From assembly GCA_032622095.1 (NCBI GenBank), contig CP136068.1:53376443-53440442 (forward strand): a DNA stretch of 64,000 nucleotides, read 5' to 3'. The notes under the pieces are model-generated. The model was not told where the DNA came from, made no database searches, and saw only the letters and a list, made by a program, of their open reading frames with translations. Positions 20,286 through 31,694 of the stretch are shown piece by piece. Both the position numbers and the translations under genes were made by a program. Source of the stretch: Siphonodentalium dalli (Eukaryota; Mollusca; Scaphopoda; Gadilida; Siphonodentaliidae). Position 1 is the stretch's first letter. Each line of letters begins with the position of its first letter.

Positions 20286-20825
20286 CACATGCACCAACAT
20301 AGTTACCAACTACAGTAATTTTTCCCGGACATTAAACGGTAATAAAATGGTTGCATGTGCGAGATGTCAGGACCATGCACATGGGCCTGAGGCATGGGAA
20401 ATTGACTTTACCTGGTCTAAATACATGAAATATTTACATAATGCAAGGACTTAAAAGCCCTGCATGAGGTACACATGAATCAATCAATTTGTGAGAAAAT
20501 TAGGACGAACAAATCATGCAAATAAATGCGATTCTCCAGTGACGCAGCCAGCAGATTAGATACATGCTCTTAAGTTGGCAGCAATGTCATATGAATCGTG
20601 CAAATCGCAATCAAATGGTTGAGTGATTTGGCCTTTTGCATCAATGATGTAAAATGATGAAGATATAAGAAGAAACATTCAATATAGTAGATTTGATTCA
20701 ACTGTTCAAATATGTCATACAAAATTTACACAATAGATAACCAGCTTAGTGCAACATAATTTCATTGAAATCTGCAGATTTAGTGATTGTCAATCGTTCG
20801 CATCCCACACTCATCTGGAAAGACA
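20286..20825. other. Intergenic sequence, nothing recognised
   Basis: Contains a possible poly(A) signal AATAAA at 20341 and otherwise AT-rich DNA with no gene or repeat seen. Confidence 0.4.
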
Positions 20826-20950
20826 TTAACCCTTTCATGACGGGAGCTGTGCTGGTGCAGCATTAGAGATCCTATGCCAGTGCATTATCTTATATATGCG
20901 AGTCTCTCATAGGCAGTCTTGCATATATAAGAGAATACTCTGGTGTTTTA
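20826..20950. mobile_element. piggyBac-like palindromic MITE (family D), partial copy
   Basis: Begins TTAA then CCCTTTCATGACGGGAGCT, continues tgtgctggtgcagcattag, and has the hairpin ttatatatgcgagtctctc / gtcttgcatatataagag. The right terminus is not found before the next copy begins. Confidence 0.72.
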
Positions 20951-21010
20951 GCTTCTTCCTGAGATGGTAAAGAGAGTTTATCTCACTTCTATGCTAAATG
21001 TTGAAAGCAG

Positions 21011-21275
21011 TTAACCCTTTCATGACTGGAGCTTCCTGAATTTTTGCGAAAACACTGTGCCATTTAAAACAAAATATTTGTGAGTTGCCCATAGGGCGCC
21101 TTGCATTTATCAGAGAATGCATTGGCCTAGCAATATTTACCTTGATCTTGTTAGGCAGTGCATTCTCTTATATATGCGAGGCTCCCTATGAGAGACTCGC
21201 GCATATATAAGAAATTGCACTGGCGCAGGGTATATAATGCTGCACCAGCGCAGCTCCCATCATGAAAGGGTTAAT
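21011..21275. mobile_element. piggyBac-like palindromic MITE (family D), full copy
   Basis: Both ends are present: TTAA-CCCTTTCATGACTGGAGCT on the left and agctcccatcatgaaaggg-TTAA on the right. The interior holds the ctcttatatatgcgaggctc hairpin and ggcgcagggtatataatgct. It has no coding capacity. It is the best reference copy for family D in this window. Confidence 0.8.
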
Positions 21276-21372
21276 AAATTGTTGTGACATCAGTATGTCA
21301 TTCTGTAGCATATACAGACCGTATCGAATGTATTTATCAGCCTATTTTGATCACTGGAATGTAAAAAAAACA

Positions 21373-21547
21373 AGAGATTACTAGAGATTACTAGGCTTAA
21401 TTTGAGATTACTAGGCTTAATTTGAAATTACTAGGCTTAATTTGATATTACTAGGCTTAATTTGATATTACAAGGCTTAATTTGCTATTACTAGGCTTAA
21501 TTTGAGATTACTAGGCTTAATTTGAGATTACTAGGCTTAATTTGAGG
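21373..21547. repeat. 20-bp tandem repeat, 8 copies
   Basis: The unit ggcttaatttgagattacta repeats every 20 bp from 21393 to 21545. The two or three bases after ttg vary (gag, aaa, ata, cta) while the rest is constant. Confidence 0.95.
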
Positions 21548-22624
21548 TTTGAAGATTATGAGTCGCTTTAAAGATGTATTTTAGTGTCGGGCTATTTATT
21601 ATCAAAACCTATATCTAATTAACCACCTGAGGTGTGAAGGAAAGGGCCTATCGGCCCTTACGAGCATCCGGTGGTTAGCTCCCCCGAAATACTTTCCCTA
21701 TTAATTCACCACCTGTATCATTAGCAGCCGCTACTTCATCTTCCCATCATGTTCCACGTCTTCTGTCTCACCCGCCTTATCACATTGTGTGACACTCTCA
21801 CCATCGGTTGTATCTGCTCTTGTGTTCCCAAAGAAATGTACTGGGTCGAAATCCTTATGATTTTAAACGACCATGCAGGGAGGTTCGGTACCAGATTTGA
21901 ATTGCTAATGTGAATAATTTGGCAGCATGCATGCACGTATTATTTGGAGCACTAGAGAACCTTAACAGCCAAATCCACTTCAGCCCATTTACTGCGAGGA
22001 TGAAATGACAATTTCCGCTCTTAAAATATATATTGCTGATACGTGATTGTTCAATCATTGGTAACTCAGAATGGTCTTTTTTGTAAATTCTGATAAAATA
22101 TTTTTGCATCAACGAGGATTCTTTGCATTTTTACACCAACATTTCCAAATAACTCATCCGTCCATCAACATGCAACAAATTGAGACTGTAAAACAGATCA
22201 TAGTTGTTGCATAAAAAATGAATGATTGCGGACACCACTATAGTATATGGTTTGTAACAAATTTCCATCCTTCTTGTAATACATCAGTGCATATATCTTA
22301 AAAGGTTATGCTGAATACAGAACTTTTCCCTTATATACAAGAACTGTCAGGTCTCATTTAGGGCCTGAGCATTGCCTGGGTATAGCATAGATGCAGAGTA
22401 TTAGTGCTGTCCTGAGAACTTAGCGGCTTTGGAGTTAGATATTCTCATTTATTAGAACTCAATAGCTGTGAGTAGGAGTGTAAAAATAACCAACATTTTC
22501 CAATAGAAAATAGCATATTGGTAATATTGAAGGCTAAACTGAAATTCAATGTGATTTTGACCATTTCATTGAATATGAGATACAGAGAAGGTAATAAATA
22601 GCTAGAATTATAATGAAACCATTC
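21548..22624. other. Intergenic, small inverted repeat
   Basis: At 21618-21718 the phrases accacctgaggtgtgaagg and attcaccacctg face each other around a GGCCTATCGGCCC core, suggesting a decayed small hairpin. Minus-strand open frames (21736-22112) show no recognisable protein feature. Otherwise nothing is seen. Confidence 0.4.
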
Positions 22625-22850
22625 TATCCCTTTCTTTCCTTAATACTTGATGACGATTAGTTTCCATAGGAATGTTCAGATAATAAGTCCAACAAATGGT
22701 AGTTTGTTGAACTTAACATCTGAACATTTTCCACCAATGAATCTGTCTGTAGTCTGCATATATTTCCTGAGCATGCCTCCAGATGAATAATAGATTATTC
22801 CAATGGATACTTTTATACTGATGGGAGAATCCATTTAGTAAGGGTTAAGG
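22625..22850. mobile_element. Decayed piggyBac-like MITE (family F)
   Basis: Shares ccctttcttt..ttaatact, ggaatgttcagataataag, tctgaacattttccaccaatg and the end tttagtaagggttaa with the cleaner copy at 26237-26482. Confidence 0.6.
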
Positions 22851-23379
22851 CATCTGCATTGATTTATTGCATAGATGTAGCTGTATTACATGCAAAAACT
22901 TATTCTTATTCATAGATTCATTATGTATGTGTAGTTGTAATATGGTGTGTGATATAAGGAAAGCTGCTTCATCATTCTTGATGGAATATGCAAATGGTTT
23001 GTATGGGTTCATTTAGAGTATTTGAGGAGAAAGTGAGAATTGTTATATGGTGAATGGTGATATATAATAAATATGTTATGGTATATACATGTATATATAT
23101 AATACATAGTTATGTATATTTTTAGGATACAATGTTATGTTTTATTGTGAAAAGGGATTATTTTCTTACTTGTTAGTGTGTTTTAAATTGTTCATATTTA
23201 AGTAATTGATACACGTTTGTGTTAATTTCACTAAGGGGAGACAATCTGCAGTGATAAGACTCAAAATAAGCGTTTTATGATTGATGTCAAATGCTATTCC
23301 TCCCTCTAAATTTTTAACATTTATATTCTATTATAATATATATATATATATAATTGGGATGAAATAATATTGTTGTTCC
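22851..23379. other. AT-rich intergenic sequence
   Basis: Contains an (AT)n run near 23335-23352 and no gene or distinct repeat that can be recognised. Confidence 0.4.
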
Positions 23380-23880
23380 CCAAAACAAATATTTGTGGGG
23401 TACTATAGAAATCACCGGTGTTCATCCGTGCATCGTCTCAGATGGTTTCCGGATCATCGGGATGATAACTTTAGTTTTAGAAATCCAATTTTGAATGTGG
23501 ATTACCCACATGAAATACAAGTCATATTCATAGTTATACTGTAGTTATCTAATTATTTGCAAATTTGGTATATGGATTACTCACATAAAAATTAAGTTGA
23601 AGTTCAAATTTGGGTTTGGTCCACCAACTTTTACCGGAATTATGGCTCTTGTCGACTTAGAAATTACTGATTATTTTGCTTTCTGGGTTATAACTTTTGT
23701 TTCAGTTTTCTGATTGATTTAAAATTTGGAATATCGATTACTCACATGAACTTGCAGGTCATGTTCGAATTTGGGCTTGGTCCACCCCTTTCTACCGGAG
23801 TTATGGCCTTTGTTGACTTTGAATTTCATGATTATTTTGGTTTATGGATTGTAATTTCACAGATTTAAAATTTACTTCTT
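23380..23880. repeat. Dispersed repeat with about 180-bp internal units
   Basis: Starts at ttgtggggtactatagaaat and has repeated phrases: tattacccacatgaaa/gattactcacatgaac, gttcaaatttgggtttggtc / gttcgaatttgggcttggtc, and accggaattatggc / accggagttatggc. Two to three diverged units are visible. Non-coding. Confidence 0.6.
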
Positions 23881-24049
23881 ATTCTGGTGTCTAAGCAAAT
23901 AAAACTAGGAGTGTTGTCAACAAGGACAGTTGGAAGCAAATTTTATTAAATGTTTGTTCCCAGAATCAGAGATTTATCATTTGAAAAAATGTCACCGATC
24001 AAATAAAGCCACCTTATTTGGGGGACATGTGGCCTTAGCAGCCTTTTAT

Positions 24050-24650
24050 TATACCCCCGCAACGAAGTTAGGGGTGTATACTGGAGTCAGCTTGTCCGTC
24101 CGTCCGTCGTCCATACGTCCGTCCGTCCATCTGTGGACACAAATTTGTCTGGAGTTTTTCTCAGTCGTTTTTTTATCAATTTCCGTGACACAATTTCCTT
24201 GGCACAGACATCAACCACCATGGGAACCTGTGCACCTGCGATTATGACGTCTGTCGGACTTTTTTTGTTGGAGTTATTCCCCCTTTTTCGACTTAGAAAA
24301 TTTCGCAACATGTATACTTTTGTCCGAGCTTTTATTCCTACATTTTTCGGTCAATTTTTTTAAAACGTGGCTCAGATATTTAGTACCATTGGAACTTGTG
24401 CACCTGCGATTATGACATCTGTCCGCCATTTTTTGGTGGAGTTATCCCCCTTTTTCGACTTAGAATTTTTTTCGCAACATACATAATTTTGTCCAAGCTT
24501 TTATTGCTACAATTTTCAGTCAATAGGTTTAAGATTAGGGTTATGGTTGTACACCTGCAATGGGAACTGTTATTTTATGTGAAACATCTTAGTATTTAAA
24601 AAAAAGGGGGGTATCCGTAGTCCCATTGGGACAGTCACACCTCTAGTTTA
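24050..24650 (+). mobile_element. CCCCCGC/GGGGG-ended dispersed element, copy 1
   Basis: Opens tatacccccgcaacgaagtt and closes cccattgggacagtcacacc then tctagt. Between are a ccgtccg run, tctggagtttttctcagtcg and two repeats of the cacctgcgattatgac.tctg phrase. A second copy at 28911-29341 has the same ends, so the boundaries are well supported. Open frames inside (23930-24599) derive from the repeat. Confidence 0.75.
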
Positions 24651-24958
24651 AACTAGTTCTTTAAAATAAAATTTTAATTTCCTGATATGATTACACTGTA
24701 TTAACACTTTAATGTCAAAGTTTGTGATTATACTGTTCAACCAAATCAGAAAATGAAGATAATTTGTTATAATTACATCTCGGTTCAACATATTAACCCG
24801 AAAATGCATTTGGAATTGGAAATAATATTAGTTATTGGGAATTTCATGGTGACATAGCTTTGACATCACATCCTACCGTGATGATGAAGGACAATTGTTC
24901 TAAGTTGATTGGTGCTCTCATTGCTTGATAAAAATCTTAGAATGGATGTTCTTGGTAC

Positions 24959-24966
24959 CTTAACCC
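24959..24966. repeat. Target-site duplication of the hAT element, left
   Basis: CTTAACCC, identical to 26232-26239 on the other side of the element. Confidence 0.85.
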
Positions 24967-26231
24967 TAGGGATCTGCGAATATTTGAGATTCGATTCGAT
25001 GTCGATATTGGGCACCCGATTCGAGATCGACACCGAATCGGTCCGCTGATTCGGATATTTTTGAATCGGTGTCACTTTGATGTGGTCTTGTTTTTTGCAT
25101 CTAAATAACACATGCCAAATGACATGAACTCACAAAAATTGAAGCACAAGGTTGCCAAGATAGCCAACGTATGTAATTTTGAATGTACGTCGTTCAGAAT
25201 AGACGTGCATTATGCAAATTAAGTGCTTCGATCGCAACCCATGATGGTGATCAATCGCCGCATATATTTGTAATCTGTATCAACACTATATAAATTGTCT
25301 ACACGGTGCATGATCGCTAGATGCGGAACTCAATTGATTACCTTATGTTGAGAATTTCAGATATCCAATTCAGATTATACAAATAAAATTCAATGTCAGC
25401 CGCCATCATGAGCGACAAAACATAGATTTGAATGAACAGAATCGGTGAAAAATCCTAGAACAAACGGTTTATTACGTTCTTAAATGGACGTCATCATGTG
25501 CGACCAGTAATCTGCACACTGCCGGCAAAATTCCTATAAATGTCCTACTTTCAGTTTCTCTTTCCCGGGAAATCGAGCGTTGCACCAAGTTTCGATCTGT
25601 TGAATCTTCAACATTTAGCACTTGTAATTTATGTCTGTTTTCTGGGAACCCCTCTGTGAAGACAACTACTGCTAATATGTGATGTAGGTGTTTTGATCTA
25701 TTGTGGGGTGAACAGTTTAGGTTTAAGTTAACAGATAACTACCATTGGTATCGGACTACAACAATTATATAGCTTAACCATGTACCCATGTCCACTTGCT
25801 TCAAAACTTTATTATCTTTATTAAATAATGTAGACAAGTGACTTCCATTCCATGGGGTTTGTGATACGTTGACGGAATTGTCTTTAAGTGTCTTACTGTC
25901 ACTTCTTGTGTGTCATGTTTGTTCGCCATGACACAGCTAGATAGAAATTCAATGCAACATATCCCAAAACCTGCATGAGAATGAGAGTGACTTGCCTATG
26001 TCGTTGATTTTCCAAAAGAAAACCAAGTTCCAACAGACGTTTAAGGAGATTAACATTGGTATATAGTATCTAGTGAATTTTGCATTTTTGTCATGAGACA
26101 CCGAAATACACACTGGTAAACACTCAATCACTAGCTGATTCGATTCGAGATTCGATTCGATGTTGATATCAAGAAGGAGATTCGATATCGAGATTTGATT
26201 CGATGCAACACCCCCAATTCGCAGATCCCTA
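24967..26231. mobile_element. Non-autonomous hAT-type transposon
   Basis: 1265 bp with perfect 14-bp inverted ends TAGGGATCTGCGAA / TTCGCAGATCCCTA and a perfect 8-bp target duplication CTTAACCC. Eight-base duplication with a TAGGG-type end is the hallmark of the hAT superfamily. Subterminal regions are rich in gattcgattcgat-type words at both ends, as expected for transposase-binding sites. There is no transposase frame; the longest open frames (24866-25111 and 25949-26131, minus) have no recognisable domain. Confidence 0.87.
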
Positions 26232-26236
26232 CTTAA

Positions 26237-26482
26237 CCCTTTCTTTACTAAATACTCATTGACGACCAGTTATCCCTCAGGAAATGTTCAGATAATAAGT
26301 TCAACAAACTTATGTTGAAAATATTATCTGAACATTTCCCACCAATGAATATGATTCCTTTTGCACTTTCTATTATCTTTCATCTGCTTATATTTCTGAA
26401 CATCCCTCGAGATGAATAATATAAAGCCTTCCTATGTATTCTTTTTATAACTGATGGGCGAATACTTTAATAAAGAAAGGGT
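26237..26482. mobile_element. piggyBac-like MITE (family F)
   Basis: TTAA then CCCTTTCTTTACTAAATACTC on the left; tactttaataaagaaaggg then TTTAA on the right. The centre is a second inverted pair: aggaaatgttcagataata facing attatctgaacatttccc. The hAT element to its left sits exactly on its left border, taking TTAA and CCC as part of its own target duplication. Confidence 0.75.
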
Positions 26483-26867
26483 TTAAAGTCTATAATCTTG
26501 ACTGATCTACAGGAATACGAGTAATTCTTCAGATGATAAAGAAATTTCCTGGAAATGTCATGGAATAGTTGCCACTAGCTAAAAGATTATCGTATAGCTC
26601 GTTGTTTCCATCAGCATTGCATATAAAATTTCGGTGTTTGAGCTATGAGTTTCAAGTTGACAAAATGTTTGTATCACCTTTATTTTTTTACATAAATTAT
26701 TTTAAATAAATAAGCTATTTAGGACATTAATTGAGTCGTATAAACAATTATTGGATGTTGTCATCATACTTGTTTGAAACCCTAACACACACCTAAAATT
26801 GTGGTCACAGTATTATTTTGTGTTATTATTAAAAGCGTTATATTTGTTACACTGGTTGTGGAACAGT

Positions 26868-27240
26868 GACTAAATGTTACATTCAACTTGGAACCAATAT
26901 TTCCAGCAGCCCGCAAAATATCAATTGCTCTTCAAGATGGGTTTCTTCTTGGAGCCTATCTTCAACTTGGAACAAGTCATCTCGGTCCACAACAGCTTGG
27001 GATATATCGGTTGGGTTGATGCTGTTTTGGACCGAGTCCTGTCTCATTACTCTTCTGTAACAGACTTTATGCCTATAATCATTTGCGGGAGTTATCTTGT
27101 TTGCATGTCTTCTGATTAGGTCAAATGAACACTTTGCATGTATGAACATAGAGGGCAGCCTTTCCCAAACATGATATATATCAGATGTCCGTTGAATGTC
27201 AAAGCAACAAGATTTCTGGGTAAACAAAGTCTTGTTTTCC
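26868..27240 (-). pseudogene. Unrecognised open frame with an inverted partial copy
   Basis: A 114-codon minus-strand frame (27227-26883) includes NSINPTDISQAVVDRDDLFQ and a Glu-rich tail (VEDRLQEETHLEEQL). About 60 bp of it (26965-27028) recurs in inverted orientation at 27788-27850 with a 2-bp deletion. Whether it was ever a host exon or part of an element is unknown. No domain is recognised. Confidence 0.35.
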
Positions 27241-27374
27241 AGAGAATTTTGATTTGTTGTGCTATCAGAAAATGTATGTAAATAATATATTAAACAATCG
27301 TATCATCACATTAACTTTTTCTATCACGTAAATTATTTATCATTTTGAAGACCGAGTTATGCGGACATGTCAGA

Positions 27375-27745
27375 TGATTAAAGGTACACAATCGGATTTG
27401 AGGGTCCCCGCATCATCATTTCTTCAAAAGAAGCTTTAGTTATCAGAATTGATTAATTACTAAAAAATAATGCTAACAACTGTCAACTCTAGTATAAAAT
27501 TTTCCAAATCATGTTATATATACAGATTTTGTTGAACAGAATTTGGTATCAAGAGTTTATCGGTCGTCTCGACGAATATTTGCTAGGCCACCAAATATTC
27601 CAGGTGGTGAAAAATAACAGATTTCAAAAATTGATATCTGATAACTCGGAGCTTTGATGGGTGGGTTCCTCGACTCAAATCAAATATTTTTTACCCCAGA
27701 AACCAAAGAAATAGTAATTTAGGTGCGTTGATTCGGATTTAATAT
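27375..27745 (+). mobile_element. TIR repeat family E, copy 4
   Basis: Opens attaaaggtacacaatcggat and closes ggtgcgttgattcggattta. It retains attgattaattactaaaaa, taatgctaacaactgtcaac and ggtgggttcctcgactcaaa. It lies between the two arms of the inverted repeat at 26965-27028 / 27788-27850. Confidence 0.75.
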
Positions 27746-27787
27746 GTATATTTAATCACATTCAGGGGTTCACGTGCATGCCTGGGC

Positions 27788-27850
27788 TCAGTCCAAAACA
27801 GCATCAACCCAACCGATATCCCAAGCTGTTGTGGACCGAGAAGACTTGGT
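27788..27850 (+). repeat. Inverted partner of the 26965-27028 segment
   Basis: Carries tccaaaacagcatcaaccca and ccaagctgttgtggaccgag, the reverse complement of the sequence at 26965-27028 apart from a few changes and a missing AT dinucleotide that would break the reading frame. Confidence 0.75.
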
Positions 27851-28320
27851 TTATGTTCAACCAAGCTGTCAGTGTTAAACCTTGGTACTGCTAATCAACT
27901 AAAATAACTAGTTTACTATGAATCATGCTGATGATCCAAAAGTCATAAACCTATCTTGTATTTGAAGATGAGTTGAATAGTATTGTGTTGTACTCTTGTC
28001 AATTTATGTGTATCTATCTCTCTCACACATTATAGTTTTGTGATATGTTCATGACATCTCAAGATAATTGTCATATATTCTGTGATAAAATATTTCTTAT
28101 GGACTGTCCTACTTACCAGCCAGCAACATCTTAAATTGTAACTCATTGATGTTTTGGATTCTTTAATAAAATATTTTATTATGAAACGCCCAGTTCCATT
28201 TCATCATTAGAGTTAATGGTAGAACATTGATCAAATTTAACATGTATCAACTTTAAAAGAGGGAGCTTGGATTGAAAGATGAGATGTGCATATTTACACA
28301 ATATAATATGCGCCACTTTA

Positions 28321-29480
28321 TGGGAGGCCCTTTTCACATTTCTTATTTATTTGAGCTTAAGCATTCCAAATATGTGTCTTATCAATTTATTTGCGCTTAA
28401 GCATAATCATTTGCTCTTAAGCATAAATCATTTGCGCTTAAGTGAAAATACTTAAGACTCCCTTACTTCCCTCCGATTGTGAATGATTGAAGAAAAAACA
28501 TATTTCAATATTCATATCAGCATCCCTATCCCTGTTGTCCCAAGAATTGGTGCCTCACTCCCGGAGCTCTGGTATATTTTATTAAAGGGAGATCTCCTGC
28601 ACAGATATATACAATTTCCATGGCCATAAAAAGGGAATTAGGGGTTACTGGGGGGCTTGTTTCACTCATACAGTGTGCTTATTGACTTGAAATAGGGGAC
28701 AAAATCAGCATCCCTGCCACCAATAATTTGTGTCTCCATCCCAGAGATCTAGTTTATTTTATAACAGAAATATCCTGCACAGATAGATCTATACCATTTC
28801 CATGGTCATAAAGAGGGTAGTATGGGTTACTGTGGGATTGCTTCCCTGATGGTGGGCCTATATAAACATGAGTGATCGATGTATTCAGGCCTGTGCCATT
28901 TAAAATTAATTATACCCCCCCGCAACGAAGTTGGGGGTGGGAGTTTACTGGAATCAGCTTGTCCGTCGTCCGTGGACACAAATTTGTCCGGAGTTTTTCT
29001 CAGTCGGTTTTTTATCATTTTCCGTGAAACTTGGCACAGACATCAACCACCATGGGAACCTGTCTGTCAGACTTTATTTGGTGGAGTTATCCCCCTTTTT
29101 TTACTTAGAAAATTGTTTGCAACATGCATAATTTTGTCCGACCTTTTATTCCTACATTTTTAGGTCAATAGGTTTAGGATTAGGGTTAGGATTGTGCACC
29201 CGCAATGGGAATCTGTTATTTTATTATTTTAACTAAGTGTTTACTCACATGACATGTGAAACATCTTAGAGTTTTAAAAACATGGGGGGGGGGGATATAT
29301 ACTTACTCCTTACTCCCATTGGGACAGTCACACCTCTAGTTCAGGGTCAATGCATATGAATTTTTGTTTGAGTGCAAATGATTTCCGCTTATTAAAGTGT
29401 AAATATTTGCGCTTAAGCGCAAATGACATATTATTTGCGATTAAGCGCAAATAAGGAATAAATGTGAAAACGGCCTCCCA
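28321..29480. mobile_element. TIR element B with TTGCGCTTAAGCGCAA palindromes
   Basis: Ends are TGGGAGGCCCTTTTCACATT on the left and its near reverse complement aatgtgaaaacGGCCTCCCA on the right. Just inside both ends lie repeats of the palindrome TTGCGCTTAAGCGCAA: diverged at 28360-28445, perfect at 29408-29426, near-perfect at 29437-29452. Flanks are TA on the left and TT on the right, so the target duplication is uncertain. A CCCCCGC-type element (28911-29341) is nested inside. No transposase is seen. It shares termini with the element at 31697-34367. Confidence 0.78.
28911..29341 (+). mobile_element. CCCCCGC/GGGGG-ended dispersed element, copy 2 (nested)
   Basis: Opens tataccccccc.gcaacgaagt and closes ctcccattgggacagtcaca then cctctagtt, as in the copy at 24050-24650 but shorter inside. 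It sits within TIR element B and therefore arrived later. Confidence 0.75.
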
Positions 29481-29789
29481 TTCCACTTGAATGATTTACA
29501 ATTCAACGTGGAGATATCAATCTGTTGATAAACTTGGAAGAGGTGACCAAGGCAAGGACTCAAGAGTGGAATCCTGAAACATGACCGCCTACACCAAATG
29601 GCACAAGAACGTTTGTGGCGCATTGGAAAACGGCCAGGTCACTCACTATATATAGCCCATTACCATTAGTTGTACACCGTAGAAAATTATCTGTAAAGCT
29701 TGAAATGTCCTAAGTTTTTTACTTTTTATTTTACTTTTCATGCACAAACTTGTCATTTGTATTTTACTGGTTTTGTTTCTATGACCCTG

Positions 29790-30592
29790 ATCTATTGCCT
29801 GTCCAACTTTTGAAATTTGATGGAAGTGATGGATTTACTGTTAATTTTTATAAATATTTTTGGAAAGACTTGGGGCAATATTTGATAAATTCATTAAATT
29901 ACAGTCAATTATCACAAGAAATGTCAACCACACAAAGATGTGGAATAATAACTTGCATTCCAAAACCTAATAAAAATAAACTCCTTTTGAAAAATTGGAG
30001 ACCTATTACACTTTTAAATGTAGATGCTAAAATAGCATCAACAGTTATTGCTAACTGCATAAAAAAGTACCTACCAGAACTTATATCTAGTTCACAACTT
30101 GGATTTATGTCAGGGCGCTATATTGAAGAGTCAACTAGACTCAACTTTGACTTGATAGAGAAGTGTGAAAAAAATCAGATTTCGGGCATACTTGCAACTC
30201 TTGACTTCGAAAAGGCATTTGACTCGTTGGAATGGAGTTTTATTCAGAAAAGCTTAATTTTCTTTGGATTTGGCCCTTTATTGAGAAACTGGGTAAAAAC
30301 TTTCTACAACAATATATATAGTTATGTCATTAATAATGGGAATATAACAAATAAAATCGACATTAATAGAGGAGTAAGACAAGGCGACCCACTATCACCT
30401 TACCTCTTTATCCTATGCGCGGAAATACTTAGTGCCAATATTAAATTTAACCCAGAGATAAAAGGTATACAAATAAAAGGATCAGAATACACTGTAACCC
30501 AATATGCAGATGACTTAAACCTCTTCCTCCAGGATGATCAGAAATCCCTCGATACAGCATTAAATACTTTTGAAGTTTTTGCAGCCATCTGA
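29790..30592 (+). pseudogene. L1/Tx1-type LINE reverse transcriptase (5' truncated)
   Basis: A continuous frame encodes a non-LTR reverse transcriptase: NWRPITLLNVDAKIAS (fingers), QLGFMSGRYIEESTR, TLDFEKAFDSLEW (motif A, catalytic Asp), GVRQGDPLSPYLFIL (motif B) and QYADDLNLFLQD (motif C with the two catalytic Asp). The upstream part reads LKFDGSDGFTVNFYKYFW, so the endonuclease domain is missing, as in most 5'-truncated LINE copies. The frame stops at FAAI-TGA at 30590 and continues in another frame. Confidence 0.9.
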
Positions 30593-31694
30593 GTGATCAG
30601 ACCTAAAAATCAATTATGACAAAACACAAGCCATATGGATAGGTGCAAAACGGGGTTGTGTTGAGGAAATTATTACGGATAAAAAAATAATATGGAACCA
30701 TAACCAATCTATTACAATCCTTGGAATTGAATATAATCTATTCAGTGAGAATTATATAGAAAATAACTATCACAAAAAGATACAAAAAATAGATAATTTA
30801 TTGAACGATTGGTCATTCAGAAACCTTAGCCTATATGGTAAGACAACTGTTGTAAAGACACTGGCCTTGCCTATGTTAACACACTGTTTCTCAGTTCTAC
30901 CTTCACCCTCTCAAGAGGTGTCTGAAAAATTAAAAAAAGTTATTTTCAAATTTTTATGGTCAGGAAAGCCAGACAAAATTAAAAGAAATGTAATGATAAA
31001 CAACTGGGAAAATGGGGGAATTTTATTCCCCCACATTGACTCATTTTTATAAAGCATTAAAGATGACTTGGATTAAAAAAGTTTTAGACCCACAGACAGA
31101 AGCTGGTTGGAAAACATTACTGGTAGATGATCTAGAAACTTTCGGTGGCCACAAAATATGGAACCTTCATAAAGAAGGGCTTAAGATATTGAGTAACACA
31201 CTATCCATTCTGGAAGGATGTGATAAATGAATGGTCCAGTTTGGATAAAAATATTACCATAACCCCAGAAGATGAGATATTAAAAGAACCGCTATATTAT
31301 AATCAAAACATATTGGTGAATCAAAAAATGTTCTTTAATAAAACATGGATTAAAAAAGGCATATACATTTTAAACGATCTTATTGAAGAAAACTCAGGGC
31401 TACTGGAATACGAGAGTTTCTGTAAAAAATATGATATAAAAACTCCCTTCACCACCTATAATTGGTTACTTGCAGCATTACCAGCTTCCTGGAAGCAATA
31501 TTCTATCCAATATTCTTAGAGCAATACTCTAAACCCCCAGATATATCTAAAAAAAATGGGAAGACAGATTAGAAATAAAGTTCACGATAGATGAATGGAA
31601 AAGAAACTACACAAAAACTAGTAAAATTACAAATGACACAGATCTATTGTCTTTTCAGTTTAAAATAAATCATAACATTTTATATACTAACACA
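30593..31694 (+). pseudogene. LINE ORF2 C-terminal part, frameshifted
   Basis: Follows the reverse transcriptase in shifted frames. About 30605-31050 reads LKINYDKTQAIWIGAK then LLNDWSFRNLSLYGKTTVVK and FKFLWSGKPDKIKRNV, the thumb and connector region typical of L1/Tx1 ORF2. About 31030-31228 and 31220-31519 carry the C-terminal part (KALKMTWIKKVLDP; MINEWSSLDKNIT; TTYNWLLAALPASWKQY). A further short part ends SFQFKINHNILYTNT at 31694, exactly where the palindrome element begins. At least three frameshifts are present, so it is inactive. Confidence 0.85.

Noticed and set aside
24087..24599. Open frames over the cccccgc element
   Set aside because: The same frames appear at 28827-29163 in the second copy; repeat-derived.
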